Part shown: positions 12,420-23,822 of the stretch, piece by piece
Layout: each line of letters begins with the position of its first letter
Position numbering within the stretch: the stretch's first letter is position 1
DNA from: Marchantia polymorpha subsp. ruderalis
Lineage: Eukaryota; Streptophyta; Marchantiopsida; Marchantiales; Marchantiaceae
DNA: 64,000 nt
Assembly (NCBI GenBank): GCA_037833965.1
Contig: AP031355.1
Coordinates: forward strand, 6,907,501 to 6,971,500
Reading direction: 5' to 3'
Position numbers and translations under genes: made by a program
The notes under the pieces: generated by a model
Databases searched by the model: none
The model's input: only the letters and a program-made list of their open reading frames with translations
What the model was told of the DNA's origin: nothing

Positions 12420-14240
12420 CAAGGACACAATCAAGATATGCTATTCATTGTTTTTGATTTAAAAAATTCTTCATTAACTCAATCAAGCTTTTATTCACAT
12501 CAACATTGATTTTTGTGAAATGTACAATCTAATATGTATCAAGTAAAGTGACAAATATAAAATTTCCAACTAGATTTGGACATTTTGAATACAATGTCAT
12601 GCACTTTGATCTTACCAATGCGACAGTCATCTTTCAATACTTATCTAATGTACAATTAAGATGAATTTTAATTTATAGATGAATTTTTTGTTCGTTATCT
12701 TGACAATATATTGATTCTCATCTTAGAATGAAAAATATCACATCAATCATGCACGTCTAGTATTGGAGAAATTGCGCACGGTTGGACTTCACGTCAAGAT
12801 AGAAAAGTGTATTTTTCATCATACCACGTCAAATTGTTTGGCTACATCATTTCTAGAGAGTATTAAGTTTTGAACATTTATCAATTGTAAAAATCGATTA
12901 CAATTTGATTCATACAATGCTTTACAAATTTTGCAAATGTTTACTAAATCTTCATTCAAAACTATTGCAATATTGCTGCTCCATTCACATGATTGATTTG
13001 CATAAACAAACTCAAGTGGAATGCAAAAGTAGATCAAACATTTGATACTTTACAATGTTGTTTATTTTGATTCATCTTGATTTATAGATGCCATCTAAAA
13101 TTAAATGCTTGTAGCTTTGATTTTAAAACGGTTCAAAAATCAATGAAGACACACATTTTCATCTTATTGCGTTTCACTTGTAAAAATTTACTGTTGCCAC
13201 GATCAATTTTGAAATGCACAAAAATTAGCTCTTATTTATTGTCAATTCGTTTTAAGAGTGGTGTCAATTTCCTGGAGTAGCTCAACATCTGATCACAATT
13301 TACATTGATCACAAAAAACTTAAGTTTTTCATATCTACCAAGATATTGAATTGACAACAAGACCTTTGGAATATATATTTTTCACGCTTCAACTTTGTCA
13401 TCACATATCGCTCCGCTTCTTAGCAAATGTAGTCCGCTGCTTTTTTTTGACAAGCAAAATCTTGGATCTATGGAATATGATGCACCTCACAAGTTCTCAT
13501 TGAGATGCTATAGATTTGAAATTGCCAAATCAAATTATTTTCAAATCTCATGATGTTGATCAAAATGGACTGTTATATTACCAGAATTACAATATATTCC
13601 TTAAGATCCATGCCAATTGCAAATGCTTCAGTCTCAACACCACTTTCTATTGGTGGAACATTTTGAACATACTGACATCTAAAAACTATTGATGTTCTTA
13701 GATATGAAAAATCATGAAGTATTATGTCATATGAAACATGATATAGATTCAAGATAACTTGTCATCTATCATACAAATTATTTCAACAATTAGCAATTTT
13801 TATAACTTTATGACCATTCATAAACATGAATTTCATTATGAACCTTCCAAAATTTAAATTTTTTAATTCAAATTCTATCATAGTGAACGCCTTGTCAAAG
13901 ATTTCACACTTTGTGACTTGCAACAAGATTATCATAGATAAAGTAACAACACTAATTCTTTTTAAACAATATGTACAATTATCAAAAAATTCTTGACTAC
14001 ATTATCTCTCATTGTGATATGCAATTCACACCCAAGTTTTCACCATATTCATTCAAAATATTACATGTGAAGATCAATCTATCATCAATGTATCATCCTT
14101 GTATATATGTATAAACTTAAAGAATAAATCAAGTATTAAGATGCTTCATGAACAAACATCAAAACAATTGGTTGGATCTATTTACAATTACAAACTTTGC
14201 CTACAAGAATACATTTCAAGCGTTTATCTATCAAATTTGA
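12420..14240 (+). mobile_element. Decayed Ty3/gypsy retrotransposon (pol remnants)
   Basis: Reading across frameshifts and stops on the plus strand gives the expected order of Ty3/gypsy pol domains. Reverse transcriptase lies at about 12,420-12,850: an NKDTIK block, then TRFGHFEYNVM and FDLTNA close to the usual RYGHYEF-VMPFGLTNAP signature, then a YLDN version of the YLDD active site, then VLEKLRTVGLHVK and a KC-F motif. RNase H follows at about 13,290-13,450 (an IDHKKLKFF block and an ITYRS block). Integrase follows at about 13,580-14,240 (an ALSKISHF block, a QFTPKF block, a YHP block and a NFAYKN block). All domains are interrupted, so the copy is dead. Flanking LTRs were not identified. 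The extreme AT content fits long exposure to C-to-T decay. Confidence 0.85.
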
Positions 14241-15971
14241 TTTTATGCAAACTATGGATATCATTCACAGCTTGAATTTTTAAACTTAAAATTTCCAAGA
14301 AACTTGGTTGTAATGATCTGATCACACAACTTTTGCAAATTCACAAAAACATGAAAAAAAAGTTAGCAAAAAATATTCAAAAGTAATAACAGAAAAATAG
14401 ATTCAACTCTTAACAACAAAAACTAAAAATTTTTGGTGAAAATATCGTCTGGCTTTTGCGTTGCAATTTGAAGATTTGTCAATGAAGCAAAAATTTGACT
14501 ATTGTTGTGTTGGATATTTTTTTGTGAATAAACATGTCAATGGGGTGGCATATAGTATGGATTTGCCATCATCTGTGAAATTTTATCTAGTGTTTAATGT
14601 TTTTTTGCTTGAATTGTGTGAAATATATTTTACTTTGACACGATAGTCAATATCTTTGTCATCAATCGAGATTAAAGAAGAAAAAGATCATTGACTCTTG
14701 TATCAATAAAAAATTTGAATATCTTGTACATTGACAAGACTATGAACTGAAGGAACATGGTGTTAATTTTGGTAAAAATTTTAAAATGATCAAAAAATTT
14801 CATCGTCAATATCAACAAAATCCTAGAACAAAAGTAATTTGAATCCAAGACGACTGAATCAACATCATCATCAAATCAAGCTATAACCATGTGATTTTCA
14901 TATGGAATTACATAGATTTAGTTTCTATTTTTGATAAGATAAATTTTTACTCATTGAACTCGTTGCTTGAAGGCAAAGTGATTCTCAGTACGTGTCATAT
15001 ATTAGCAATAACAATGAAGATGTGGTGCAACTTCTTTTTTTTTGTCCTTGGAGTCTATGTTAAATGTAAAACTTCCAACTTCAGAAGCGATGACAATTTT
15101 TTCCAACTTTGGAGACGTTGCCAACTTTGCAATTTTAGAGTTTCTAGTATTGTCCTAGCAGTACATATAAAGAATGTCGGGACATTGTCATTATTCGTCT
15201 CATTATCGTGAACACCAATCGAACATGTTTTCCAGTTATCAATACTATTTCCAATTCTTCCAATTCAATCTAATATTCTGTTCTATCATAGAGTTATAGT
15301 CCGCAATGCCTCACTTGAGAGAATTTGTATCAAAATCTAGATGCATTCTTTAAATGAGTTAAATGAATCTCTTGATGGGGAACGATGTATTCAAACTTCA
15401 TATCCTCGTTCAAAATTGTAATATATGTGAAAAAATTGGAAAAACCACAAGCAATTTACTAAATTTTGTACTAGAATTATTTTTTTTCCTCAATTTTGTT
15501 TTAAAATTCGCCAGGTTCAACTTTCAATACTGCAAAGACAGTGGATATTACGACCATTAAGAGAGATCCTGAAGCCAAAAGCCAAGTGATATACATGTTT
15601 TACTATCTTTGGAGCAAGTTGAGATAGACTGTTTAGATAAAAGTTTTGGAAATTATCTGATTATGTAAGTATATTTAAGTTTATTTTAGGAAGATCATCA
15701 AATTCATTTGAAAATTCCAAATAGATTGGATCAATAAAGAGTATCCGATGAAGTGTTGACTAAAATGCATACATCACTGTGTGCTCACTGAGCATCATAA
15801 TACATGTGAATATCAAACACTTAATGTTCAATTTATGAAATGCATTTTGCTAGTACATAGTGAAATCAATATTTTTTGTTAAAAAATCAAGGTCAGTCAC
15901 TGAAAATGAGGAAGTTATAATAAGATGTAGAAGACTTGTTTAACGAAATTCAAGCGGAGAGGAAACAACAT
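14241..15971. other. AT-rich DNA, possibly the 3' part of the decayed element
   Basis: This stretch is very AT-rich with no domain I recognise. Open frames at 14,461-14,646 and 14,891-15,211 (+) are low-complexity and unassigned. It may be the 3' end of the retrotransposon, but I found no LTR or polypurine tract to prove that. Confidence 0.4.
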
Positions 15972-16069
15972 CATGATGTATTTAATATCATGTAAATCGT
16001 TTCATTTGAGAATGTTTTATCATGATGTATTTAATATCATGTAAATCGTTTCATTTGAGAATGTTTTAT
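15972..16069 (+). repeat. Exact 49-bp tandem duplication
   Basis: The 49-bp unit beginning catgatgtatttaatatcat at 15,972 is repeated immediately from 16,021 to 16,069 with no difference that I can see. Exact identity in AT-rich, unconstrained DNA implies a recent slippage or template-switch event. Confidence 0.92.
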
Positions 16070-16159
16070 GATAGCGCAATAGGTACGTGATGCTTCTAGA
16101 GAAGGTACAGTCGTCGAATATGGGAAATCATCTTGTAGATGGAGTTCATCACAATGGAT

Positions 16160-16200
16160 TGTTTCAGTTGCAGGATTTGGAAAATCCTGCAACTGAAACA
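16160..16200. repeat. Perfect 19-bp hairpin with 3-nt loop
   Basis: The arm tgtttcagttgcaggattt (16,160-16,178) is matched exactly by its complement (16,182-16,200) across a gga loop. It is non-coding. Confidence 0.9.
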
Positions 16201-16690
16201 GTTGATATTGAGGAATGATGAAGGCAGGCCTATTGTTAGACTGGATCAGCTCTTATTATGATCTGCTTGGATGTGTATACATATACATCATGTTTCTGTG
16301 TCGAAGTGAAGGCAAATGTGGTAAAGAATTCAACGCATTGTCACTTCCTAGGACCGGATACCATACCTGTCATCAAGCTTGGACCTAAGGGCTTGTTCAG
16401 GCAGATAACTTCCAATTATGTGAACACCTTTTGCAGATATATGTTACGAATTTCGAGCTCTCCCTGTATGAACTACTGAAAGACGAGACGAGCAATCCAA
16501 TTCTACTGGATCAGTTCTTACAAACGATGAGATTCAAGCTATATAATGAATCTTGGTTTAGATATCATAAGATGTTGAATTTCTTTCTTCAGTTCGAGGA
16601 ATGCTCTGAAATCCTCAGCTGATTGGTAACAACTACTTGCCTGAAAGTAGGATCTTTGATAAGCGACGACATAAAGAATAAGGAGTTGCA
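16201..16690. other. No recognisable gene
   Basis: Short plus-strand open frames (16,258-16,479 and 16,431-16,622) carry no recognisable domain. Nothing else is visible. Confidence 0.4.
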
Positions 16691-17157
16691 GCCAAGGGTT
16701 AAGATCTAAACCTCCTCTGGACCACTCCTACACGTTGCTGAATGCTGATAATTTTCACAAGAGTTGGGCTGAATATAGATTCAGCCCAACTCTTGTGCAG
16801 ATGTTGATTGGAGTTCTTGCTATAATATAAAACTGGAGAATTATGTATGCTGTTCATGCTAGTTTCAGATAGACCTGCTGACATATCATGATTTTGATTC
16901 ATATCCAAATACTTGATACAGCCTAGCAATTCTATCTCCATTTGAACTAAAGATCTAAATCTTGACTTCATTCGATCAGCAGATTTTACCAATTTTGACA
17001 ACACTGACAGTCCTCATTTACACCACAAAATCATGTTCAGGGAATCAATGGTTATTGGATTTAATACACAGGGAAGAGTCTTATCAAGCTTGGCCTGGGA
17101 TCAATGAAAGAATGAGATTCATCTAATTCAATTGTATCTACACCCACCGCTAGTGCT
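16690..17157 (-). repeat. Inverted copy of the 3' flank of the peroxidase gene
   Basis: Read on the minus strand, this segment matches the plus-strand DNA downstream of the intact peroxidase (about 26,900-27,330). For example, the complement of the block around 17,080-17,155 matches 26,904-26,975, and the block next to ggtccagaggaggttt is shared. It belongs to the same inverted duplication as the peroxidase pseudogene. It contains one change not shared by the other copy: a new hairpin at 16,756-16,797. Confidence 0.85.
16756..16797. repeat. Perfect 19-bp hairpin, present in one duplicate only
   Basis: The arm cacaagagttgggctgaat (16,756-16,774) and its exact complement (16,779-16,797) flank a 4-nt loop. 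The homologous site in the other copy (about 27,262-27,293) has only one arm, followed by an unrelated 12-nt stretch before the shared flank resumes. The second arm therefore appears to be a new, inverted copy of the first. Confidence 0.92.
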
Positions 17158-18391
<1,234 letters not shown>

Positions 18392-19139
18392 TGGTGCTAG
18401 AGCGATACCGACCAGACTTCCACCGGGGGTCCGGGCCTTTCAGCAAGTCGACGATCTCGTCCTCGTACCCAGTCGAAGGCAGTCCGATCACGCAAGTTGA
18501 TCAGACTCACCTTCCGGCACAATGCCATCATCATACCATGGGATTGCAGAGAACAAAAGATTATCTCCCATCTATGCTTGACAGAAACTCGCAAAAGACG
18601 AGATACGTGCGTAAATGTGAACTTAGAAGTCATGATACTTTTAGACATGTTGAGTTAAGAGTATCCAAGAACCAAGCTATGTTTTCAAGGAAAGCAACAA
18701 GATAAAACTTACAAGCTGAATTGAGTTCGAAGATCCCGAAGGAAAGTTTCCAGCTTGTGATAAGTCGTTCATCTCAGCGGCCTTTTATATCTGAGTTTTT
18801 GGCTTCCAAGTGGTCAAAGCAATATTTTCCAAACTGTGATTTTCAGTCCGATGGGGGCCAATGCCACACATGCTATGGGGACTTCACGTCCATGCATTTC
18901 TAGCCTGAATGAATTTCATGACAATCAGCTTTTCTAGGTATCAGGTCAATCGTGATTACAATTGTGGTTCAAAAAGGTATAATTGCACCACGAAACTCTC
19001 CGATTGACTATACCATTTTTCCAAAATTCAAAAGATAAATGTTTTCTTGTATCTACACAAATAGTTAGTTCTGACTTCTGGTGCAAAGATTAGAATCCTT
19101 AGATGGCCCGACTACACCTCCCACTCAAACGCATCCACG
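18392..19139. other. 5' flank of the peroxidase pseudogene, then unassigned DNA
   Basis: From 18,392 to about 18,560 the minus strand matches the 5' flank of the intact peroxidase (24,980-25,123), including a shared gaaggtgagtctgatcaac block. Beyond that the similarity fades. I see no gene between about 18,600 and 19,139. Confidence 0.6.
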
Positions 19140-20035
19140 CTCTGTTGAAGTTTTTAGATATCCTCTCTCCTTGGGAATGTAAATAGATTCCGGTCATTTC
19201 TGACTCATGGCAATTTGATAAGATTGGCTCTTCGCATTTCTTAATGATAACACATTCTCAACTCCTCAAACTTCTACTTCGCCCTTTTGACGTTACATAT
19301 CTAGTCATAGTCTTTCTTCAATTTTATGCATTTTCTTTGATAGCTTCTTCTTTGTACGTTTGATTCAGTTGCAATGTGCTTTGGATCTTGGACTTCTTTC
19401 CTTGAGCAAAGCTGTGCATGACATGGATGAAAAAATGTTTCCATCCTCTTCTGACTTACACCCTTTAGTATACTAAGTACCCATTTCGTTTCAGCTTTAT
19501 GACGACTCACAGAACTTCAATTTTTGTTTTGACAAAGCTGCAGCTTACAAATTTGGCTCTCCTTTATAAACTTTCCATGATTTTGTTGTATGTCTCAGAA
19601 AGTTTTGTCACAAAAGTCAAGGATAATAGTATCTAAAAGGTCTTAATAATTTTGGAGCTATTATCTTAAGCTTGGCATCACCTATTTTTTTGTATCTTAA
19701 ACGAGAATTCGTGATCACAATGGGTTCACATAGGTGCAGCTGGGATATTAGATTCTGTTAATTTTCAGCTGTAACTTCGTAGAGGCGCTTGTTTTAATGG
19801 AAAACAGCTGTTTTTAAGCTTGGTCTATATTGTTGAGAAAGTATTTGGCACGTTTTAGTCATATCGTGAACTACAAGCTGCAGGCTGCAATAGTCCTTCA
19901 TACTTTTCAGAATATTGTCATTCTTACAATAGACCTGCTTTTAAATGTGTTGTTTCTTGCGCTGATATATTGGCTGTGGTCCCGCACGATAAACGCTACT
20001 GATTTGGCATTTTCACTCGGGCGATCTCAATCTTA
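19140..20035 (+). pseudogene. Partial IDD zinc-finger gene copy (copy A)
   Basis: This segment is a diverged direct copy of the palindrome arm at about 21,420-22,260. It lacks the first zinc finger but keeps traces of later IDD parts, in different frames. One is an agcaaagctgtgca block that corresponds to the CSKKYA region of IDD finger 3. Another is a reading RFSFMTTHRT near 19,488-19,520, comparable to the RRDSFITHRAF block of IDD proteins. Stops and frameshifts are numerous. The last 450 bp are shared with the other copies but have no assigned function. Confidence 0.65.
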
Positions 20036-20445
20036 GTGCAAGAGATACCGAGAAGTGTCATCTCCGACTAGCTAAAACAAGATTCCAGCAGTTGAAAAGG
20101 AAGTGTTGCATACTCGAGGCAGCGTTCCATACATAGTTAATGAGCAATTTCAATAGAAGGAGCAAGAAAAACTGAAACGGTGGAAGTCATGAAAAGCATT
20201 TTGACCGGTGTTTACTTGTTAAAAAGGTAAATTCTGTCATCAAACTCCACCTCTCGCGGTACCGACATTCTTTCTGGCTCGTGCTCGATGGTAGTGGCGC
20301 ACGCTGGCCCAGACAGTCATTAACATCTGGTATCCTCACGGAATCCTAAGACTTTGGTGTGCCCTATCTGTTCGGTATTTTTGCACCATTACTTTTCCGC
20401 TGGAGACGAGCGTTGCGCTGCAGTGTGGCGCGGATAGCGGTCTCA
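20036..20445. other. No recognisable gene
   Basis: I see no gene. A short block near 20,068 (tgtcatctccgacta) weakly resembles sequence just before the peroxidase fragment at 28,334, which hints at a shared repeat boundary but is not conclusive. Confidence 0.35.
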
Positions 20446-20612
20446 ACATTTCAAATCTTCAGATCTTCCCAAGCTTCGAACATACACAGAACATTTCAAA
20501 TCTTCACAAGCTTCGAACACACTCTGAACATTTCAAATCTTCCCAAGCTTCGACTATGCTCTGAATATTTCAAATATTCAAATCTTCCTCAGCTTCAACT
20601 ATGCCCTGAATA
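20446..20612 (+). repeat. Minisatellite, four units of 37-44 bp
   Basis: Units starting acatttcaaatcttc (or atatttcaaat) begin at 20,446, 20,490, 20,528 and 20,565, each followed by an aagcttcga or agcttcaac block and a ctgaa block. Unit length varies from 37 to 44 bp. The frame through it is open by chance (20,359-20,625), so a coding role is doubtful. Confidence 0.88.
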
Positions 20613-20975
20613 TATATGCAACTAGCCCGTAGAGACCGACCAGTAAGCAGATGCCATTCAACGGCCACATCACTTTTGAATCTCAAGTCGGAGACATGGA
20701 GCGTGTGCATGCTCAGTGAAGTTGTTGGATCAGAGAAAGTCTTGAAGGCAGCATGTGGCCAGCAGTCGCTAAGCTTACAATCAATCCCTTACCATCAATC
20801 CCTTCGTGGTTGTGGAAATCGCGGGGTGCAAGGCACTTTACTAAGCCCTGGTCTTCAACATGTTGATGCTCTAGACAGGCGCACACAAATTCGTTATTTT
20901 GCACGGCGAAGAGCAAAATGCTTTTCAAAACATCAAAGGTTGACGAAGATTCGGAGATTCTGAACATGGTGGAGC

Positions 20976-23449
20976 ATGATTAGTATGTTTACGTGAAATC
21001 CACAATCTTGTACATTATTATTGTTGAATCTTCTGTTCAAATATTCATCCGTAAGTCAAGGATGCCTGGCTGATGTTTGGATATGTTCTCTGAAGCTAGG
21101 TTTTTTTTTGTCAATTTGGCTAGAGACAATAGGAAGAATGTAAAAATTTGCCATCAGGGACTTATACCAACTGTTGTACAAAGCATTAACTACTCATTAT
21201 GGCAGTTTTTTGGTATGCGCAGATCCAGATGCTGAAGTAGTCGCACTTTAGTTTAAGACGGTGCTCATTACTGACAGAGGTGTAATGTGTGAAGTTTGTG
21301 ATAGAGCTTTTCAGACAGAACATAACCTACATTTACGCAAGCGCGCACAATTTTCCCGGAAGCCTGAAACCTAGAGCTAATAAAGAGGAGGAGATTCGAA
21401 ACAAAGTCTATGTCCGCATCTCTTCTTGGGAATGTACATAGCTTCCTGTCATTTCTAACTCATGGCAATTTGGTAAGATTGCCGCTTCGCATTTCATAAT
21501 AATAACGCATCCTCACATTCTCAACTTCTCAAACTTCTACTTTGCTCTTTTGAACTAACATATCTAGTCATAATCTTTTTTTAATTTCATGCATTTTCCT
21601 TTATAATTTCCTCTTTGTAGGTTTGATTCAGCTGCAATGTGGTTGGGGCCTCGAACTTCTTCCCTTGAGCAAAGCTATGCATGACATGGATGAAAAATGT
21701 TTTTTATCCTTTTCTGGCTACCACCCTTTAGTATACTAAGTCCCCATTTCGTTTCAGCTTTATGATGACTCATAAAACTACACTTTCTGTTTTGACAAAG
21801 CTGCAACTTACAAATTTGGCTCTCCTTCAGGAACTTTCCATGACTTTGTTTTATGTCTCAGAAAGTTATGTCAAAAAAGTCAAGGATTGAGGGTTTCATA
21901 TGATATGCACTAAAAGGTCTAAATAATTTTAGAGCTCTTAAGCTTGCCATCACCCTATCTTTTTGTATGCTGCTTTGGTGATCACAATGGGTTCACATTG
22001 CTGCAGCTGGGATATTGGATTCTGTTAATTTTTAGCTGTAATTTTGGTAGAGACGCAAGTTTTAAGTAAAATAGCTTTTGTAAAGCTTGATGTATATATT
22101 TGAGAAAGTATTTGGCACCTTTCAGTCATATCGTGAACTACAAGCCGCATGCTCCACTACTCCTTCATACTTTTCAGAATATTGTCATTCTTACAATAGA
22201 CCTGCTTTAAATATGTTATTTCTTGCGCTGATATATTGGTTGTGGTCCCGTAGGGTAAACGCGTGTGATCGGACGCGTTTACCCTGATCGTGAACAACAA
22301 GTTCACGATATGATTGAAAAGTGCCAAATACTTTCTCAACAATATAGACCAAGCTTAGAAACAGTTGTTTTTTATTAAAACTTGCTTCTCTTCCAAAATT
22401 ACAGCTGAAAATTAACAGAATCTAATATCTCAGCTGCATCTATGTGAAGCCATTGTTATCAGCAAAGCTGGTTTAAGATACAAAAAGATAGGGTGATGGC
22501 AAGGTTAAGAGCTCTAAAATTATTTATACCTTTTAGTGAATATCATATAAAACCCTCAATCCTTGACTTTTTTGACAAAACTTTCTGAGACATAAAACAA
22601 AGGCATGGAAAGTTCCTAAAGGAGAGCCAAATTTGTAAGTTGCAGCTTTGTCAAAACAGAAAGTGTAGTTTTACGAATCGTCATACAGCTGAAACAAAAT
22701 GGGGACTTAGTATACTAAAGGGTGTAAGCCTGCAGAGGATGAAAATACTTTTTCATCTATGTCATGCATAGCTTTGCTCAATGAAAGAAGTTCGAGATCC
22801 ATTGCTGCTGAATCAAATGTTTAAAGAGTAAACTATAAAGTAAAAGGCATGAAATTGAAGAAAGACCATGAAGAGATATGTAAGTTCAAAAGAGCAAAGT
22901 AGAAGTTTGAGAAGTTGAGAATGTGAGGATGAGTTATCATTATGAAGAGTCAATCTTATTTAATTGCCATGAGTCAGAAATGACAAGAAACTATGTACAT
23001 TCTCAAGAAGAGATGCGGACATGGACTTTCTTTCAAATCTCTTTCTCTTTATTACCTCTAGGTTTCAGGCTTCCGGGAAAATCGTGCGCGCTTGTGTAAA
23101 TGTAGGTTCTGTTCTGTTTGAAAAGCTCTACCACAAACTTCGCAGATTATCCCTCTGTCAGTAATGAGCAACGTCTTAAACGAAAGTGCGACTACTTCAG
23201 AATCTGGATCTGCGCATATCAAAAAACTGCTTATAATGAGTAGTTAATGCTTCATATAAGAGTTACCCTGATGGCAAATTTTTTCATTCCTCCTACTCTC
23301 TCAAGCCAAATTGACAAACAAAACCGTAGCTTCGGAGAACATATATAAACATCAGCCAGACATCTTTAATTTACGGATGGATAATCGAATTGTAGATTCA
23401 ACAATAAATCTGTACAAAATTGTGGATTTCAAGTAAACATACTAATCAT
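20976..23449. repeat. Large palindrome: 1.2-kb inverted arms, minimal centre
   Basis: The outer ends pair exactly in sense: atgattagtatgtttac near 20,976 is the complement of the end at 23,449. Matching continues inward to a central hairpin at 22,253-22,283 (arm gggtaaacgcg, about 9-nt loop). Sampled stretches agree at roughly nine of ten bases by eye. The right arm lacks about 120 bp near the centre. Both arms carry the same IDD zinc-finger exon in opposite orientation, so the structure is an inverted duplication of a gene fragment. The outer boundary falls inside IDD intron 1. Confidence 0.92.
21223..21870 (+). pseudogene. IDD-type C2H2 zinc-finger pseudogene, left arm (copy B)
   Basis: After a conserved acceptor (gcgcag at 21,217-21,222) the frame reads DPDAEVVAL, then after one stop VLITDRG and CEVCDRAFQTEHNLHL. 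This is close to the IDD signature DPDAEVIALSPKTL-ATNRF-CEVC-KGFQR-QNLQLHRRGH. After a frameshift it continues with SLKPRANKEEEIRNKVYV, matching the IDD linker before finger 2. Later blocks around 21,670 and 21,760 correspond to the CSKKYA and RRDSFITH regions. Finger 1 keeps both cysteines but has lost the last zinc-binding histidine. IDD proteins are plant nuclear transcription factors. No exon 1 is attached on this side. Confidence 0.87.
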
Positions 23450-23822
23450 AAAAGTACAAACGTTTCTTCTTAGGAGTACCAGATGATCCAAGCGTGGTCT
23501 TCAGTCACAAACCACACCTTACCTGGGGTTCCAGGAAGATTTCATTTCCTCTTAACGCCCTGTTGTTTCTCATTGTTCTGCACATCGAGGGTTGCAGACG
23601 TGGTAGTCGTGTTAATGGCTGGTAACTGTACTGATACTAGCTCGGTACAGGAGGGAGCCTGGGTTGTCTCAAGTATAATTGGTTTTACATCCAATGAATG
23701 CTCCTCTTCCGAAACCCGATCTGCTGAGGTTGGCTCGTTCCTGACATAGGCTTGTTAGCTGAAGGTGACATACAACTTGAAGACGCCATCTTATCAGTAT
23801 CACTCTCCACTTGGCCTAGCAT
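22600..23822 (-). pseudogene. IDD-type C2H2 zinc-finger pseudogene with exon 1 (copy C)
   Basis: Exon 1 runs 23,822-23,523. It opens at an ATG (23,822; another, MASSSCMSPSANKP, at 23,789), shifts frame near 23,720, and ends with NEKQQGVKRK, a stop, then NLPGTP. The donor CAG|GTAAGG at 23,523/23,522 and the acceptor gcgcag before 23,209 are intact. They join in phase to give NLPGTP-DPDSEVVAL, exactly the exon 1/exon 2 junction known in IDD genes. Exon 2 continues with SFKTLLITDRG and CEVCGRAFQTEQNLHLHKRAR. The last His of finger 1 is Arg, so the finger would not bind zinc normally. Later fingers survive only as traces. The stop in KRK*NLPGTP replaces the usual Arg codon. Exon 1 lies outside the palindrome, so this is the longer of the two arms. 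Confidence 0.88.

Noticed and set aside
19301-19510. Minus-strand frame with a Lys-rich, coiled-coil-like translation, at first suspected to be a transposase
   Set aside because: The other copies show that the conserved sense is the plus strand, where the sequence aligns with IDD zinc-finger blocks.
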